A stretch of 64,000 nucleotides of DNA from Taudactylus pleione (GCA_031769625.1 JAUIMM010000702.1:1485001-1549000), one strand, 5' to 3'; counted from the first letter of the stretch, positions 1 through 10,219 are shown. Notes: generated by a model from the sequence alone, not told the origin. Translations and numbers: made by a program.

Positions 1-1
1 A

Positions 2-1640
2 TCTTCTTTTGATTCCCCCTCCAATAATGCGAGCCTTAAAACTTTTTTGAGATTAACTGACTCTGATATTCTGAATGATGTTGGTCCTAGAATTTTTGAC
101 AACTTGACTAAAGAGGAGAGAGAGGCTTTAAGTTCCCTTAGGAACAATTTGAATCTGGTCTTTAGACCAGCTGACAAGGGGGGTGCAATTGTGATTCAGG
201 ATTGGTCTGATTACAACAAGGAAATAATGAGGCAGCTGGCTGATACTGATACTTACGTAGTGTTGCAACATAATCCCATTGATAAAATAAAAAAACAAGT
301 GGATGATTTGATAGGCATAGGGCTATTTAACAACTGGATTGATAAGGACACTGCAGAGTTTTTAACGGTTGAGTACCCAATAACACCGATTATATACACA
401 CTCCCCAAGATCCATAAGGACCCCCTGCATCCACCTGGGAGACCTATAATCTCCGCAAGGGGTTCCTTGTTACAACCCCTGGCAATCTACATAGATACCA
501 TATTACAACCCTATGTAACAATGGGTCTGAGTTACATCAGAGATACGGGGGATTTTTTTGAAAAATTTAATGAGGCGGGTGAGTTTCCTACTAATAGCTT
601 TTTGGTTACAATGGACGTATGTTCTTGTACACCATAATCCCTCATGCTGGTGGGCTTAGTGCTCTGCGTGAAGTATTATCCAGAGCTGACTCTACAAGTA
701 GATCTATGTATCATCCCCCTGTTGAATTTATTTTGGAGATGACTGAATTGGTGTTAAGTAATAATGTTTTCTTGTACGGAAGAGATTATTACTTACAATG
801 GTCTGGGACAGCGATGGGTTCGAATCTCGCTCCGGTTTATGCGAATAGCTACATGACCGAGTATGAGACTAAGTACATCTTTCCGCTGTTCCAGTCGTAT
901 ATTTCTTTTTAAAAAAGATTTATAGATGATGTTTTTTTGATTTGGAGCGGCATTCGAGAAGGTTTTCTAGACATGATGACCCATTTAAATAGTTTGGACA
1001 ATCCAGTCCGTTTTACATATCAGATTGATGAAAATAAAATCAATTTCCTTGATTTAACGATCTATAAAGATGGTGCATTGTTGGGCACCACCTTGTATAA
1101 AAAGGATACGGACAGGAATACATTTTTACAGGCCTCAAGTTTTCATCCCATTCATCTAAAAGATAGTCTGCCTATCTCACAGTTTCTCCGTGTATTCAGA
1201 AATAATACGGATGATAGAAATACACAAAAGCAATTGACTGAGATGACGGCAAGATTTTTGGAGCGTGGATATAATATAAAAACTGTCCAGAGGTGCCTCA
1301 AAAAGCCAGAGCACGCTATAAACAAGGTCAAGATAAGTTGGGAACACCAAAAATTTATTTACGTATGGTCTATGTAAGTACATATGACACAAAATCTAGT
1401 TTGGTTAAAAAGAGCATCAGAAAGCATTGGCCGATAGTGTCGTCAGATCCAGCTTTGAAGGACATAGGCAAGGCGCCGCCATTAATGGCTTATAAGCGTG
1501 GACCAAATCTTAAACAGATACTGATGAGACCAACTTCAAGACCTATCCCTGATACCTCACAAGTATGGCTACGTAGCCAAAAACCTGGGTGTTTTAAATG
1601 CAAAGGATGTGTAACTTGTGGGGCTATGCAGACTGGATAA
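2..1640 (+). pseudogene. PLE reverse transcriptase, frameshifted
   Basis: RT core motifs appear in order: LPKIHKD near 400-422, GRPIISARGS near 448-477, the aspartate of motif A in TMDVCS near 608-625, GTAMGSNLAPVYAN at 805-846, and the catalytic FIDDVFLIW at 919-945. A NFLDL motif follows near 1040-1055. The frame changes once just after motif A (about 620-627, consistent with loss of one base). A TAA at 910-912 lies immediately before the catalytic DD motif, and the frame changes again between about 1290 and 1340. The tail has a PGCFKCKGCVTC cysteine cluster at about 1585-1620, typical of the linker before the PLE endonuclease. In living relatives this enzyme copies element RNA at a chromosomal break. 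This copy is dead. Confidence 0.85.
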
Positions 1641-2041
1641 TTTTTTCCACATCCCTTGACAGGACGTAAAATGTGGATTAAGTACAAACTTTTGTGCACA
1701 ATGGATCATGTAGTGTATTTACGCATGTGCCCATGTGGTTTGGGATACGTGGGCATGACCACTAGGTGTTTCCGCGAAAGGATGGCAAACCACAGGTTAG
1801 CAATTCGCCAAGCATTGAACTCTGGAATTTAGGATAAGCCCGTTGCCATACATTTCATGAAATTGCATCATCAAGTGGCCAACTGACGTGTCAGTTAATT
1901 GACTGGGTGCCCCCCCTAGTACGTGGTGGTGATAGGGCGCTAAAATTACGGAAACTTGAGAGTTGGTGGATAAATAAACTGGGGACTATGACACCAAGAG
2001 GCCTCAATGAATCGAATCCTCTGAATATATTTCTGAAATAA
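1641..2041 (+). pseudogene. PLE GIY-YIG endonuclease remnant
   Basis: From 1701 the frame reads MDHVVYLRMCPCGLGYVG, then MTTRCFRERMANHR, a recognisable GIY-YIG fold start (the GLGYVG element and the following arginines). An in-frame TAG lies at 1830-1832. The same frame then continues with DKPVAIHF, and further breaks follow before a C-terminal piece ending WWINKLGTMTPRGLNESNP. In PLEs this domain nicks target DNA to prime reverse transcription. The stop after the first third of the domain makes it non-functional. It is closely parallel to the intact-frame copy at 12380-12904. Confidence 0.8.
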
Positions 2042-2591
2042 ATAGATGGGTGTCTTTGAACTATATGGGTCATCTGTCTGAAAATTCAGCAATATGCATA
2101 CTGTATTTGTTATATGTTGATTGTGTGTTTGTATATATTTATATCTTTATTTGTACCCAGATTGTCTTAAACATGATGCAGTGCTGATAATTTTAATCAG
2201 CATACATTCTGATTTCATGTATTGTACAACAGTTAGGTTTTTGATTATTTGGAGATCCTGAGAGTTGGTACCATATCAACATGATGTAGATCATATAATC
2301 TGTGGTTTTCTCCCAATATGATGGTAAAGGATTTTTTTCCTGTGGTATTGAATCAAATTGTGTCAAATGGTTCTCAATAAAGACCGTAAGCGAATAAAGG
2401 GGGATTCCTTAGACACATTTTGTGTCTGCATATTATATGGTGACTGCACGGCCAGCTTTTTGATCCCACATTATAGATGTTTGGGAGATCATGGTAGTGG
2501 CCCCCACGTGTAGGTGTGATGTGGGGGTATGTGACATATAGTGATGTGGGATAGTTGGTCCGAGGACACTGGGTGACCTTTGAATGTTTAT
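2042..2591 (+). other. PLE 3'-flanking sequence, no gene seen
   Basis: AT-rich sequence downstream of the PLE endonuclease stop. It carries no open frame of interest and no recognisable RNA gene. It probably includes the element's 3' untranslated region, but I cannot place its end. Confidence 0.35.
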
Positions 2592-2913
2592 GTGTTGCTA
2601 TGACAGCGTCGCTTCTCACGTGATGGTATCACGTGACAAATACATGACGAATAGTGCTAAATGCTAGTTGATTAGCGATGCTCTGTAGCGGTTACCAAGC
2701 GGCCAAAGAGGGGTGTGACGTGACTTCTGATTCGCGGCACCTGGTTTCCGGTTAAACATGTGTTGCTATGGTAGCGTCATGTGATGGTATTACGTGACTA
2801 ACACATGACGAATAGTGTTAAATGCTGGTTGATCAGCGATTTTGTGTAGCGGTTGCCTAGTGACCAAAGAGGGGTGTGACGTGACTTCCGATTCACGGCA
2901 CCTGGTTTCCGGT
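2592..2913 (+). repeat. Two-copy direct repeat with CACGTGA motifs (promoter-like block)
   Basis: Copies at 2592-2752 and 2760-2913 share the order GTGTTGCTATG, a CACGTGA or ACGTGA motif, ACATGACGAATAGTG, GGCCAAAGAGGGGTGTGACG and CACCTGGTTTCCGGT. They differ by scattered substitutions and a short indel. A TATAAAT at about 2985 follows. I infer a duplicated promoter or terminal block of the adjacent PLE. Similar CACGTG and CCGG-rich sequence sits between the inverted arms near 29490. Confidence 0.6.
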
Positions 2914-3144
2914 CTCCGCAGCTGCCCTGTATGGTGCTCATCTCTGAGCTTCTAGGGTGAGTTGCATTATGTGTGATTACTCTGGGTATAAATGGAGATT
3001 GTTTGTTACACTTATGTACATGATCTGGTGATGTGATCGTTTGCACAATGATGATATGTACTATGGTTTTGATGTCTTGAAGAAGGTGCATCCTTCCTTC
3101 CATTGGATTATATGTGTATATATACTGTATATATATATATATAT
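2914..3144 (+). other. PLE-like leader remnant ending in (TA)n
   Basis: Non-coding sequence with a TATAAAT-like motif near 2985, ending in a (TA)n run at about 3119-3144 that forms the insertion site of the following hAT element. Confidence 0.3.
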
Positions 3145-3155
3145 TAGGGGTGAGC

Positions 3156-3182
3156 GGGTTCGGATTTCTGAAATCCGAACCC
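3156..3182 (+). repeat. Subterminal hairpin of hAT 5' end
   Basis: A 13-bp perfect inverted repeat around a single T (GGGTTCGGATTTC and its complement), placed 11 bp inside the 5' terminus. The same hairpin sits at the same offset in the copies at 15009 and 26227. Confidence 0.8.
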
Positions 3183-3304
3183 CCCCGAGCCCCCCCGATC
3201 CGAGTCCGATCCGAGTCAGGCTCGACTTTTCCCGCCTGACTCGGATCTGAAATCGAGGCAAAACGTCATCATCCCGCCTTCCGAGTCTCGCGGGTTTTGG
3301 ATCC

Positions 3305-3311
3305 TATATAA
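3305..3311 (+). promoter_or_regulatory. TATA-like box of hAT leader
   Basis: TATATAAGG lies about 160 bp inside the element, followed by a conserved GCGCCATTTTCTCACTCGGC stretch about 18 bp downstream. It is placed identically in the copies at 15009 and 26227, and a TATAAA equivalent occurs in the diverged copy ending at 52783. Promoter function is inferred. Confidence 0.5.
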
Positions 3312-3389
3312 GGTACCCGCGTCGGCGCCATTTTCTCACTCGGCTGTGGACAGTGAAGAGGGAGGGTGGGAGTTAGGGCTGTGTAGTGT

Positions 3390-3640
3390 AGTGTAGTGTA
3401 GTGCTGCTGTTGTCCACTACTTCAAAGTCCATAGGGGCTGGCTGTGTTGTGCTGTGCTGCTGTTGTTAATAGGGGCTGTGTCCACTACTTCAAAGTCCAT
3501 AGGGGCTGGCTGGACTGTGTTGTGCAGTCAGTTCTCCATAGGGGCTGTGTCCACTCCAAAGTCCTGTGCAGTGTCCCAGTCCTAAAGGAGTGCTGTAGTG
3601 TTGTCCAGGGGGTGCTCTGTCCATCAGGGGTGCTCCCCCC
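3390..3640 (+). repeat. Short imperfect repeats, CATAGGGGCTGGCTG type
   Basis: Repeated CCACTACTTCAAAGTCCATA and GGGGCTGGCTG blocks lie between the promoter and the 160-bp repeats. The same design is seen at 15240-15500, 25560-25990 and (diverged) 52350-52530. Confidence 0.6.
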
Positions 3641-3643
3641 AAG

Positions 3644-4505
3644 TGCTAAAAAAATAATATATTTTCTGTGTTTGTGAATTGTGTGCGCAGTAGCCGCACG
3701 TGCATCAACAAAGTAGTGCCAAGCGTGCGCCTGTGTCATAAGTAAAGGGCCGGCTGGCTTGACCGTTAAAGGGTGCTGTAACCCCCGAAAGTACACTCCA
3801 GTCCAAACCAAAAAAAAATTATTTTCTGTGTTTGTGAATTGTGTGCGCAGTAGCCGCACGTGCATCAACAAAGTAGTGCCAAGCGTGCGCCTGTGTCATA
3901 AGTAAAGGGCCGGCTGGCTTGACCGTTAAGGGTGCTGTAACCCCCGAAAGTACACTCCAGTCCAAACCAAAAAAAAAATTATTTTCTGTGTTTGTGAATT
4001 GTGTGCGCAGTAGCCGCACGTGCATCAACAAAGTAGTGCCAAGCGTGCGCCTGTGTCATAAGTAAAGGGCCGGCTGGCTTGACCGTTAAGGGTGCTGTAA
4101 CCCCCGAAAGTACACTCCAGTCCAAACCCCAAAAAAAATTATTTTCTGTGTTTGTGAATTGTGTGCGCAGTAGCCGCACGTGCATCAACAAAGTAGTGCC
4201 AAGCGTGCGCCTGTGTCATAAGTAAAGGGCCGGCTGGCTTGACCGTTAAGGGTGCTGTAACCCCCGAAAGTACACTCCAGTCCAAACCAAAAAAAAAATT
4301 ATTTTCTGTGTTTGTGAATTGTGTGCACTGTGGCTGCACGTGCATCAACAAAGGAGCAGCGCCAAGCGTGCGCCTGTGTCCCATAAGTAAAGAGCCGGCT
4401 GGCTCATTTCTTAAAGGGTGGTGTAACCCACAAAGTGCACTACTCTCCAGCAAAAATAAAATAATATTTTCTGTGTTTGTGTGCGCTTTAGCCGCACGTA
4501 TATAT
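3644..4505 (+). repeat. 160-bp tandem repeats upstream of transposase start (about 5 copies)
   Basis: Near-identical units of about 160 bp start at roughly 3659, 3819, 3979, 4139 and 4299, with a diverged partial unit to 4505. Each carries TGTGTTTGTGAATTGTGTGC, a GCCGCACGTGCATC block with a CACGTG core, and an A-rich run. The period is not a multiple of three, so open frames across the units are accidental. Confidence 0.9.
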
Positions 4506-4520
4506 ATCAATATAACATAA

Positions 4521-4895
4521 ATGGAGGACCAAACCTTCTCCGATAAAAATAAAATAGGGAAAGATCAAGAACCTCTTCCTCCTAGTGCTGTTGCTGCTGC
4601 TGGGAGTTGTTCATCATCCCAGAGAGGAAGTAGGAACATCACTACTTTTACTAAACAATTGACCCTCCAACAGTCCCTAGCGATGAGGATGAAGTACGAC
4701 AGCAGTCATCCTGAAGCAAAACGTATAACTGAGGCCTTGACTGCTATGTTGTTGTTAGACGTGCGTCCGGTATCCGACATTAGTGCAGTGGGATTTAGAC
4801 AATTAATGGAGGTAGTGTGTCCTCGGTTCCAAATCCCGTCTAGATTCCACCTGCATCCTCAAAGCAGCAGCGACAAGCGTGCGTCTGTCTGTTAA
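4521..4895 (+). pseudogene. hAT transposase N-terminal fragment, internally deleted
   Basis: The ATG context is the same as in the intact copy at 17490. The first 22 or so residues match the full-length transposase; the frame then jumps to sequence matching residues near 385 onward (SSQRGSRN, TTFTKQLTLQQSL) and ends after PRFQIPSRFH by running into repeat DNA and a stop. The deletion removes the BED zinc finger. Its breakpoints lie in GCTGCTG-rich sequence in both flanks, suggesting microhomology-mediated loss. The frame is preserved, so a 124-residue peptide lacking the finger and most of the catalytic region could in principle be made; no function is implied. Confidence 0.8.
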
Positions 4896-7345
4896 AGGGT
4901 GGTGACACCCTCAAAGTGTGCTACACAAACAATTAAAATATTGTTCTTTTTTCTGTCTTTGTGAATTGTGTGGGCTGTAGCCACACCTGCATCCTTAAAG
5001 CAGCAGCGACAAGCGTGCGTCTGTCTGTTAAAGGGTGGTGACACCCTCAAAGTGTGCTACACAAACAATTAAAATATTGTTCTTTTTTTTTTGGTCTTTG
5101 TGAAATGTGTGGGCTGTAGCTGAACCTGCATCCTTAAAGCAGCAGCGACAAGCGTGCGTCTGTCTGTTAAAGGGTGGTGACACCCTCAAAGTGTTCTACA
5201 CAAACAATTAAAATATTGTTCTTTTTTTTTCGGTCTTTGTGAAATGTGTGGGCTGTAGCCGCACCTGCATCCTTAAAGCAGCAGCGACAAGCGTGCGTCT
5301 GTCTGTTAAAGGGTGGTGTAACTCTCAAAGTGTTCCAAAAAATAAAAAACTATTTTTTTAATGTGTTTGTGACTTGTGTGCGATGTAGCCACACTTGCAT
5401 CCTCAAAGCAGCAGCGACAAGCGTGCGTCTGTCTGTTAAAGGGTGGTGACACCCTCAAAGTGTGCTACACAAACAATTAAAATATTGTTCTTTTTTTTTT
5501 GGTCTTTGTGAAATGTGTGGGCTGTAGCCGCACCTGCATCCTTAAAGCAGCAGCGACAAGCATGCGTCTGTCTGTTAAAGGGTGGTGTAACTCTCAAAGT
5601 GCTCCAAAAAATAAAAAACTATTTTTTTAATGTGTTTGTGACTTGTGTGCGATGTAGCCGCACCTGCATCCTTAAAGCAGCAGCGACAAGCGTGCGTCTG
5701 TCTGTTAAAGGGTGGTGACACCCTCAAAGTGTGCTACACAAACAATAAAAATATTCTTCTTCTTTTTTCTGTCTATGTGAATTGTGTGGGCTGTAGCCGC
5801 ACCTGCATCCTTAAAGCAGCAGCGACAAGCGTGCGTCTGTCTGTTAAAGGGTGGTGACACCCTCAAAGTGTTCTACACAAACAATTAAAATATTGTTTTT
5901 TTTTTTTCGGTCTTTGTGAAATGTGTGGGCTGTAGCCGCACCTGCATCCTTAAAGCAGCAGCGACAAGCGTGCGTCTGTCTGTTAAAGGGTGGTGTAACT
6001 CTCAAAGTGTTCCAAAAAATAAAAAACTATTTTTTTAATGTGTTTGTGACTTGTGTGCGATGTAGCCACACTTGCATCCTCAAAGCAGCAGCGACAAGCG
6101 TGCGTCTGTCTGTTAAAGGGTGGTGACACCCTCAAAGTGTGCTACAGAAACAATTAAAATATTGTTCTTTTTTTTTCTGTCTATGTGAATTGTGTGGGCT
6201 GTAGCCGCACCTGCATCCTTAAAGCAGCAGCGACAAGCGTGCGTCTGTCTGTTAAAGGGTGGTGACACCTCAAAGTGTTCTACACAAACAATTAAAATAT
6301 TGTTCTTTTTTTTTCGGTCTTTGTGAAATGTGTGGGCTGTAGCCGCACCTGCATCCTTAAAGCAGCAGCAACAAGCGTGCGTCTGTCTGTTAAAGGGTGG
6401 TGTAACTCTCAAAGTGTTCCAAAAAATAAAAAACTATTTTTTTAATGTGTTTGTGACTTGTGTGCGATGTAGCCACACTTGCATCCTCAAAGCAGCAGCG
6501 ACAAGCGTGCGTCTGTCTGTTAAAGGGTGGTGACACCCTCAAAGTGTGCTACACAAACAATTAAAATATTGTTCTTTTTTTTTGGTCTTTGTGAAATGTG
6601 TGGGCTGTAGCCGCACCTGCATCCTTAAAGCAGCAGCGACAAGCGTGCGTCTGTCTGTTAAAGGGTGGTGTAACTCTCAAAGTGCTCCAAAAAATAAAAA
6701 ACTATTTTTTTAATGTGTTTGTGACTTGTGTGCGATGTAGCCGCACCTGCATCCTTAAAGCAGCAGCGACAAGCGTGCGTCTGTCTGTTAAAGGGTGGTG
6801 ACACCCTCAAAGTGTGCTACAGAAACAATTAAAATATTGTTCTTCTTTTTTCTGTCTATGTGAATTGTGTGGGCTGTAGCCGCACCTGCATCCTTAAAGC
6901 AGCTGCGACAAGCGTGCGTCTGTCTGTTAAAGGGTGGTGACACCTCAAAGTGTTCTACACAAACAATTAAAATATTGTTCTTTTTTTTTCGGTCTTTGTG
7001 AAATGTGTGGGCTGTAGCCGCACCTGCATCCTTAAAGCAGCAGCGACAAGCGTGCGTCTGTCTGTTAAAGGGTGGTGACACCTCAAAGTGTTCTACACAA
7101 ACAATTAAAATATTCTTCTTCTTTTTTCTGTCTTTGTGAATTGTGTGGGCTGTAGCCGCACTTGCATCCTCAAAGCAGCAGCGACAAGCGTGCGTCTGTC
7201 TGTTAAAGGGTGGTGTAACCCTCAAAGTGTGCTCCACAAACAATAAAAATATTCTTTTTTTTTTTCTGTCTTTGTGAATTGTGTGGGCTGTAGCCACACT
7301 TGAATCCTCAAAGCAGCAGCGACAAGCGTGCGTCTGTCTGTTAAA
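4850..7345 (+). repeat. Array of about 135-bp units replacing the transposase core
   Basis: Roughly eighteen units share a GCAGCAGCGACAAGCGTGCG block, CTGTCTGTTAAAGGGTGGTG, a T-rich or A-rich spacer and TGTAGCC(G/A)CACCTGCATCC. Two spacer types alternate: an ACACAAACAATTAAAATATT type and a CCAAAAAATAAAAAACTATT type. The pattern of types repeats with a higher-order period of about 1084 bp (for example 5246 to 6330 and 5515 to 6598). The array starts where the intact copy has nucleotide 18892 and stops where it has about 20206, so it occupies the place of about 1.3 kb of transposase coding DNA. Confidence 0.9.
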
Positions 7346-7736
7346 GGATTACATCGGTGACAGCATCCAAGTAGGCATGTCAGACAGTCCGTACCTGTAC
7401 TGGCAGGAAAAAGAAGCAATTTGGAGGTCCCTGTACAAACTGGCTCTATTTTACCTGAGTTGCCCCCCCTCCAGTGTGTACTCCGAAAGAGTGTTTAGTG
7501 CAGCCGGGAACCTTGTCAGCGAAAGGCGTAGGAGGTTGCTTCCACAAAATGTGGAGAACATGATGTTCATAAAATGAATTATCAACTCTTCCAGGGAGAC
7601 CAGCCTCCAGAACGTACAGAAGGAACTGTGGTTCCAGCAGGGACGAATTAATACTCTGTGAGGATGAGGATGTACACACTGAAGAGGGTGAGGAATCGGT
7701 GGATGAGGAGGATGAGGATGACATCTTGCCTCCGTA
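7346..7736 (+). pseudogene. hAT transposase C-terminal fragment
   Basis: From the array edge the frame reads DYIGDSIQVGM and continues through the hAT dimerisation region (SERVFSAAGNLVSERRRR). It shifts at about 7573 by loss of one base relative to the intact copy, then retains the acidic tail coding region up to a TAG at 7734-7736. There is no start and no catalytic core, so it is inactive. Confidence 0.85.
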
Positions 7737-8372
7737 GAGCCAGTTTGTGCAGGGACACATTAATTGCCAGCTTGTTTTGTGGGGGCCCAAACGAACCAAT
7801 CATTTCAGCCACAGTTGTGTGGCAGACCCTGGCGCTGAAATGATTGATTTGTTAAAGTGTGCATGTCCTGTTTATACAACATAAGGGTGGGTGGGAGGGC
7901 CCAAGGACAATTCCATCTTGCACTTCTTTTTTTTCTTTGCATTATGTACAGTTTGGGGCCTAGTTTTTCTAACTGCCATCCTGTCTGCCACTGCAGTGTC
8001 ACTCCTAGATGGGTCACGTGTTTGTGCCGCCCACTCGTGTCGCTTAGCATAGTCATCCAGCTACCTCGGTGCAACCTTTTGGACATGAAAACACTATTGT
8101 GAGGTGTGAGGTGTTCAGAATAGACTGGAAATGAGTGGAAATTAAGGTTATTGAGGTTAATAATAGCATAGGAGCAGAGAAACCAACAAATTCTGTGATT
8201 TTAGCTGTTTTTATGCTTTTTTAAAAAAAAATACAGATCCAAAACACAAAACCCAGAACCCAAAACACGGAAGGGTGGTTTTGGCAAAACCAATCCAGAT
8301 CCAAAACACGAAGAAAGATCCAGATCCAAAACCAAAACACAAAACACGAAAAGTGGCCGGTGCACACCCCTA

Positions 8373-8430
<58 letters not shown>

Positions 8431-8510
8431 TATATGTGTGGGTGTAAATATATATATATATATATATATTTATACTGTATATATATATATGTGTGTGTGC
8501 ATATATATAA
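8373..8510. repeat. (TA)n microsatellite, interrupted
   Basis: Long alternating TA with TTTATA and GTGTGGGTG interruptions, flanking the hAT element ending at 8372. Confidence 0.9.
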
Positions 8511-8514
8511 CAAT

Positions 8515-8640
8515 ACCATAATCATTTTATTTACATAGCGCTTTTCTCCTAAAGGACTCAAAGTGCTTTACATTTGCCTGTATGTGTGTATATATATATA
8601 TTTATATATCTATTATGGCCCTTATAAAAATGGGCATCAT
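8515..8640. repeat. Dispersed repeat tail, unclassified
   Basis: Contains TTTACATAGCGCTTTTCTCC followed by GGACTCAAAGTGCTTTACAT, a motif I recognise as recurrent in vertebrate interspersed repeats but cannot assign to a family. TA repeats follow. Confidence 0.3.
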
Positions 8641-9185
8641 GGGCGTGGAGGAGGAACTGAGGCTGGAGGGTGTGTGCGGGGCGCCGCTAGGCTGCCTGGT
8701 TACATAGAAGCAGCAGCCAGAGCCGCAGCTGCTGCTTCCTGTACATAACAGTGATCACTAGTGTGATCTATGTTGTTCCAGAGCCGCAGTGGAAGGGTGT
8801 CCCGCTAGCTGCCCGGAAACAGCAGCAGCGGCGGCTACCAGAGCCACGGCTGCTGTTCCTTACTGAAGGGAGAGGGCCGGCTGCCCGATCACTGCTGGCC
8901 ACAGTGATCGGGTCACAGCAACTGCTGCTTCTATGGCTGTGTGCCGGGAGGGGTTTGCCGACAGTGCCCGATCACTGTGGCCAGCAGTGATCGGGACACG
9001 CTAGAGAGGCAGCCACATTTGCAGAGGGACCAGAAGGTCCCTCTGATGTAGGCAGCTGTTGGAAGATTAGCTTTCCACAGCCATCTAGTGGGCATTTCTG
9101 ACTGGTCGTATCAGATACGACCATGTCAGGGAGAGTCCAGCCTGGTGTGGTCATATCTGATACGACCGTGCCAGGCAAGTGGTTA
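8641..9185. repeat. GC-rich decayed repeat with inverted blocks
   Basis: GC-rich sequence with CAGCAGC and GAGCCGCAG blocks. A 29-bp sequence at 8884-8912 recurs exactly in inverted orientation at 8967-8995. A GGTCGTATCAGATACGACC-type palindrome at about 9103-9122 matches similar sequence near 54600. No coding evidence. Likely part of a DNA transposon whose ends I cannot define. Confidence 0.4.
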
Positions 9186-9299
9186 AAGTGAATCTGTGCA
9201 TAAAGCGATGAGCATGAGTGATGAAACACAGTCACTTTAAAAGAGAAAAATAAAATACAATTTACTTGGTAACGAGCAAATTAAATATAATCAAGCACC

Positions 9300-9840
9300 C
9301 GGACGTACCTATATGGGTAATAAAAATAAAAACACAGAAGTCTTACAATTAGATGAAACGTGTTGGAAACTGTGGGCCTTATTCAGACCCTCTCGCAAGC
9401 GCATTGCAAGTAGCGAGCGGCTCTGAATCAGGCCCAGTGTCATTATGCCTTCATGGACATTCCTGATCTAGACTATGAATTTACAATAAGTGATTATGGT
9501 TTACAACTTTTGTAATGCACACTGTTGCACATATGCACTTTACTAGTCATATGACATTTTTATACTTGGTTTGTATTTGCACTTTTAAAGCACTATTAGG
9601 CGCTCAATATTAACTTCATAACTGATATATACAGTATATACTGTATATATTATATATATATATATTTCTGAAAAGAGGAGAAAGACATGCGCCTAATAGT
9701 GTAATATTATTAATTAAAGTGGCAACCAGTGCTCAAACCAAATGTGCGTTCCAAAAGAGAAGACTTTTATAGCTTATCTCAATTCCAAGTTGGAGAGTTG
9801 ACACTGAAAGGGATGGACTCAGGATGTCATCAGCTGGATC
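9300..9840. repeat. PLE terminal remnant with inserted mini-MITE
   Basis: GATGAAACGTGTTGG at about 9352-9366 resembles the GAAAC end of PLE-associated hammerhead motifs. GGCGCTCAAT-type sequence near 9600 and the inverted GCGCCTAATAG near 9690 surround a TA tract, suggesting inverted PLE termini. A 62-bp palindromic insert (about 9376-9436) starts GGGCCTTATTCAGACCC and ends GGCTCTGAATCAGGCCC, matching the ends of the MITEs at 53182 and 58054. Confidence 0.4.
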
Positions 9841-10172
9841 CAGGGGCGTCTTTAGAGACGTCTTTGCCGGACACCGCAGAATCAATAGACTCTGGGCACT
9901 AGAATGTGTTCAGGGTCTATTGCACATAAGCAGATCGCTGGGGAAATGGTGCGGCCGCCATTTTCTGGGCGATCTTCTCACAGCACATGCACAAATGCCA
10001 GAAAAATGTCTGCGGCGGCTATTTTACGGCATTTGAACAGCGCTGGGAGACCCGACGCGGGACTTCAGAGAGGTAAGTATAACAAAGTATGGGTGCAGGG
10101 TGTGCGGTGCAGGCCCCCAGGTCCAGGGGGGCCCGCACCGCACACCCTGCACCCATTATAGACACGCCCCTG
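9841..10172. mobile_element. hAT-type MITE with 8-bp target duplication
   Basis: Ends CAGGGGCGTC and GACACGCCCCTG are inverted. The flanking octamers are GCTGGATC (9833-9840) and GCTGGATT (10173-10180), an 8-bp duplication with one mismatch as expected for hAT insertion. The 332-bp interior has no open frame of interest and contains a large GC-rich palindrome at about 10094-10153. Confidence 0.8.
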
Positions 10173-10219
10173 GCTGGATTACCTTAAAAGAGCTCATTCA
10201 AGCCCATAAGGTAGAGGAG

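Larger units (their letters stand above)
1..2041 (+). mobile_element. Penelope-like retroelement (PLE), decayed, open at window start
   Basis: The stretch encodes, in broken frames, a reverse transcriptase followed by a Cys-rich linker and a GIY-YIG endonuclease, the diagnostic order of Penelope-like elements. The reading frame is already open at base 2, so the element begins before the window. Coding similarity ends at a TAA at 2039-2041. Several frame breaks and stops show it cannot make a full-length protein. The downstream 2042-3144 sequence, with a duplicated promoter-like block, probably belongs to this or a tandem copy. Family assignment is by motif recognition only. Confidence 0.85.
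3145..8372 (+). mobile_element. Non-autonomous hAT element, satellite-filled derivative
   Basis: It begins TAGGGGTGAGC at 3145 and ends GCACACCCCTA at 8372, giving imperfect terminal inverted repeats of about 11 bp (TAGGGGTGxGC). Both sides are flanked by ATATATAT inside a (TA)n tract, compatible with an 8-bp duplication but not provable there. Internal order: subterminal hairpin, TATA-like box, short ATAGGGGCTGGCTG-type repeats, 160-bp repeats, a transposase N-terminal fragment, a 2.5-kb array of roughly 135-bp units, a transposase C-terminal fragment, and a 3' end matching the full-length copy at 15009-21238. It cannot make transposase and would depend on an intact relative. Confidence 0.88.

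Noticed and set aside
3644..4505. CRISPR array
   Set aside because: Units are contiguous direct repeats of 160 bp with no unique spacers, in a vertebrate context.
3485..4510. Series of about 70-codon minus-strand open frames (MLMHVRLLRTQF type), also at 15349-17544
   Set aside because: They restart in every 160-bp unit because the unit itself is open; 160 is not a multiple of three and the frame shifts each unit. Repeat by-product, not a protein family.
5246..6801. Repeated plus-strand open frames (AAPASLKQQRQACVCLLKGG type)
   Set aside because: Each spans about one and a half 135-bp units and has no conserved domain; explained by the array.
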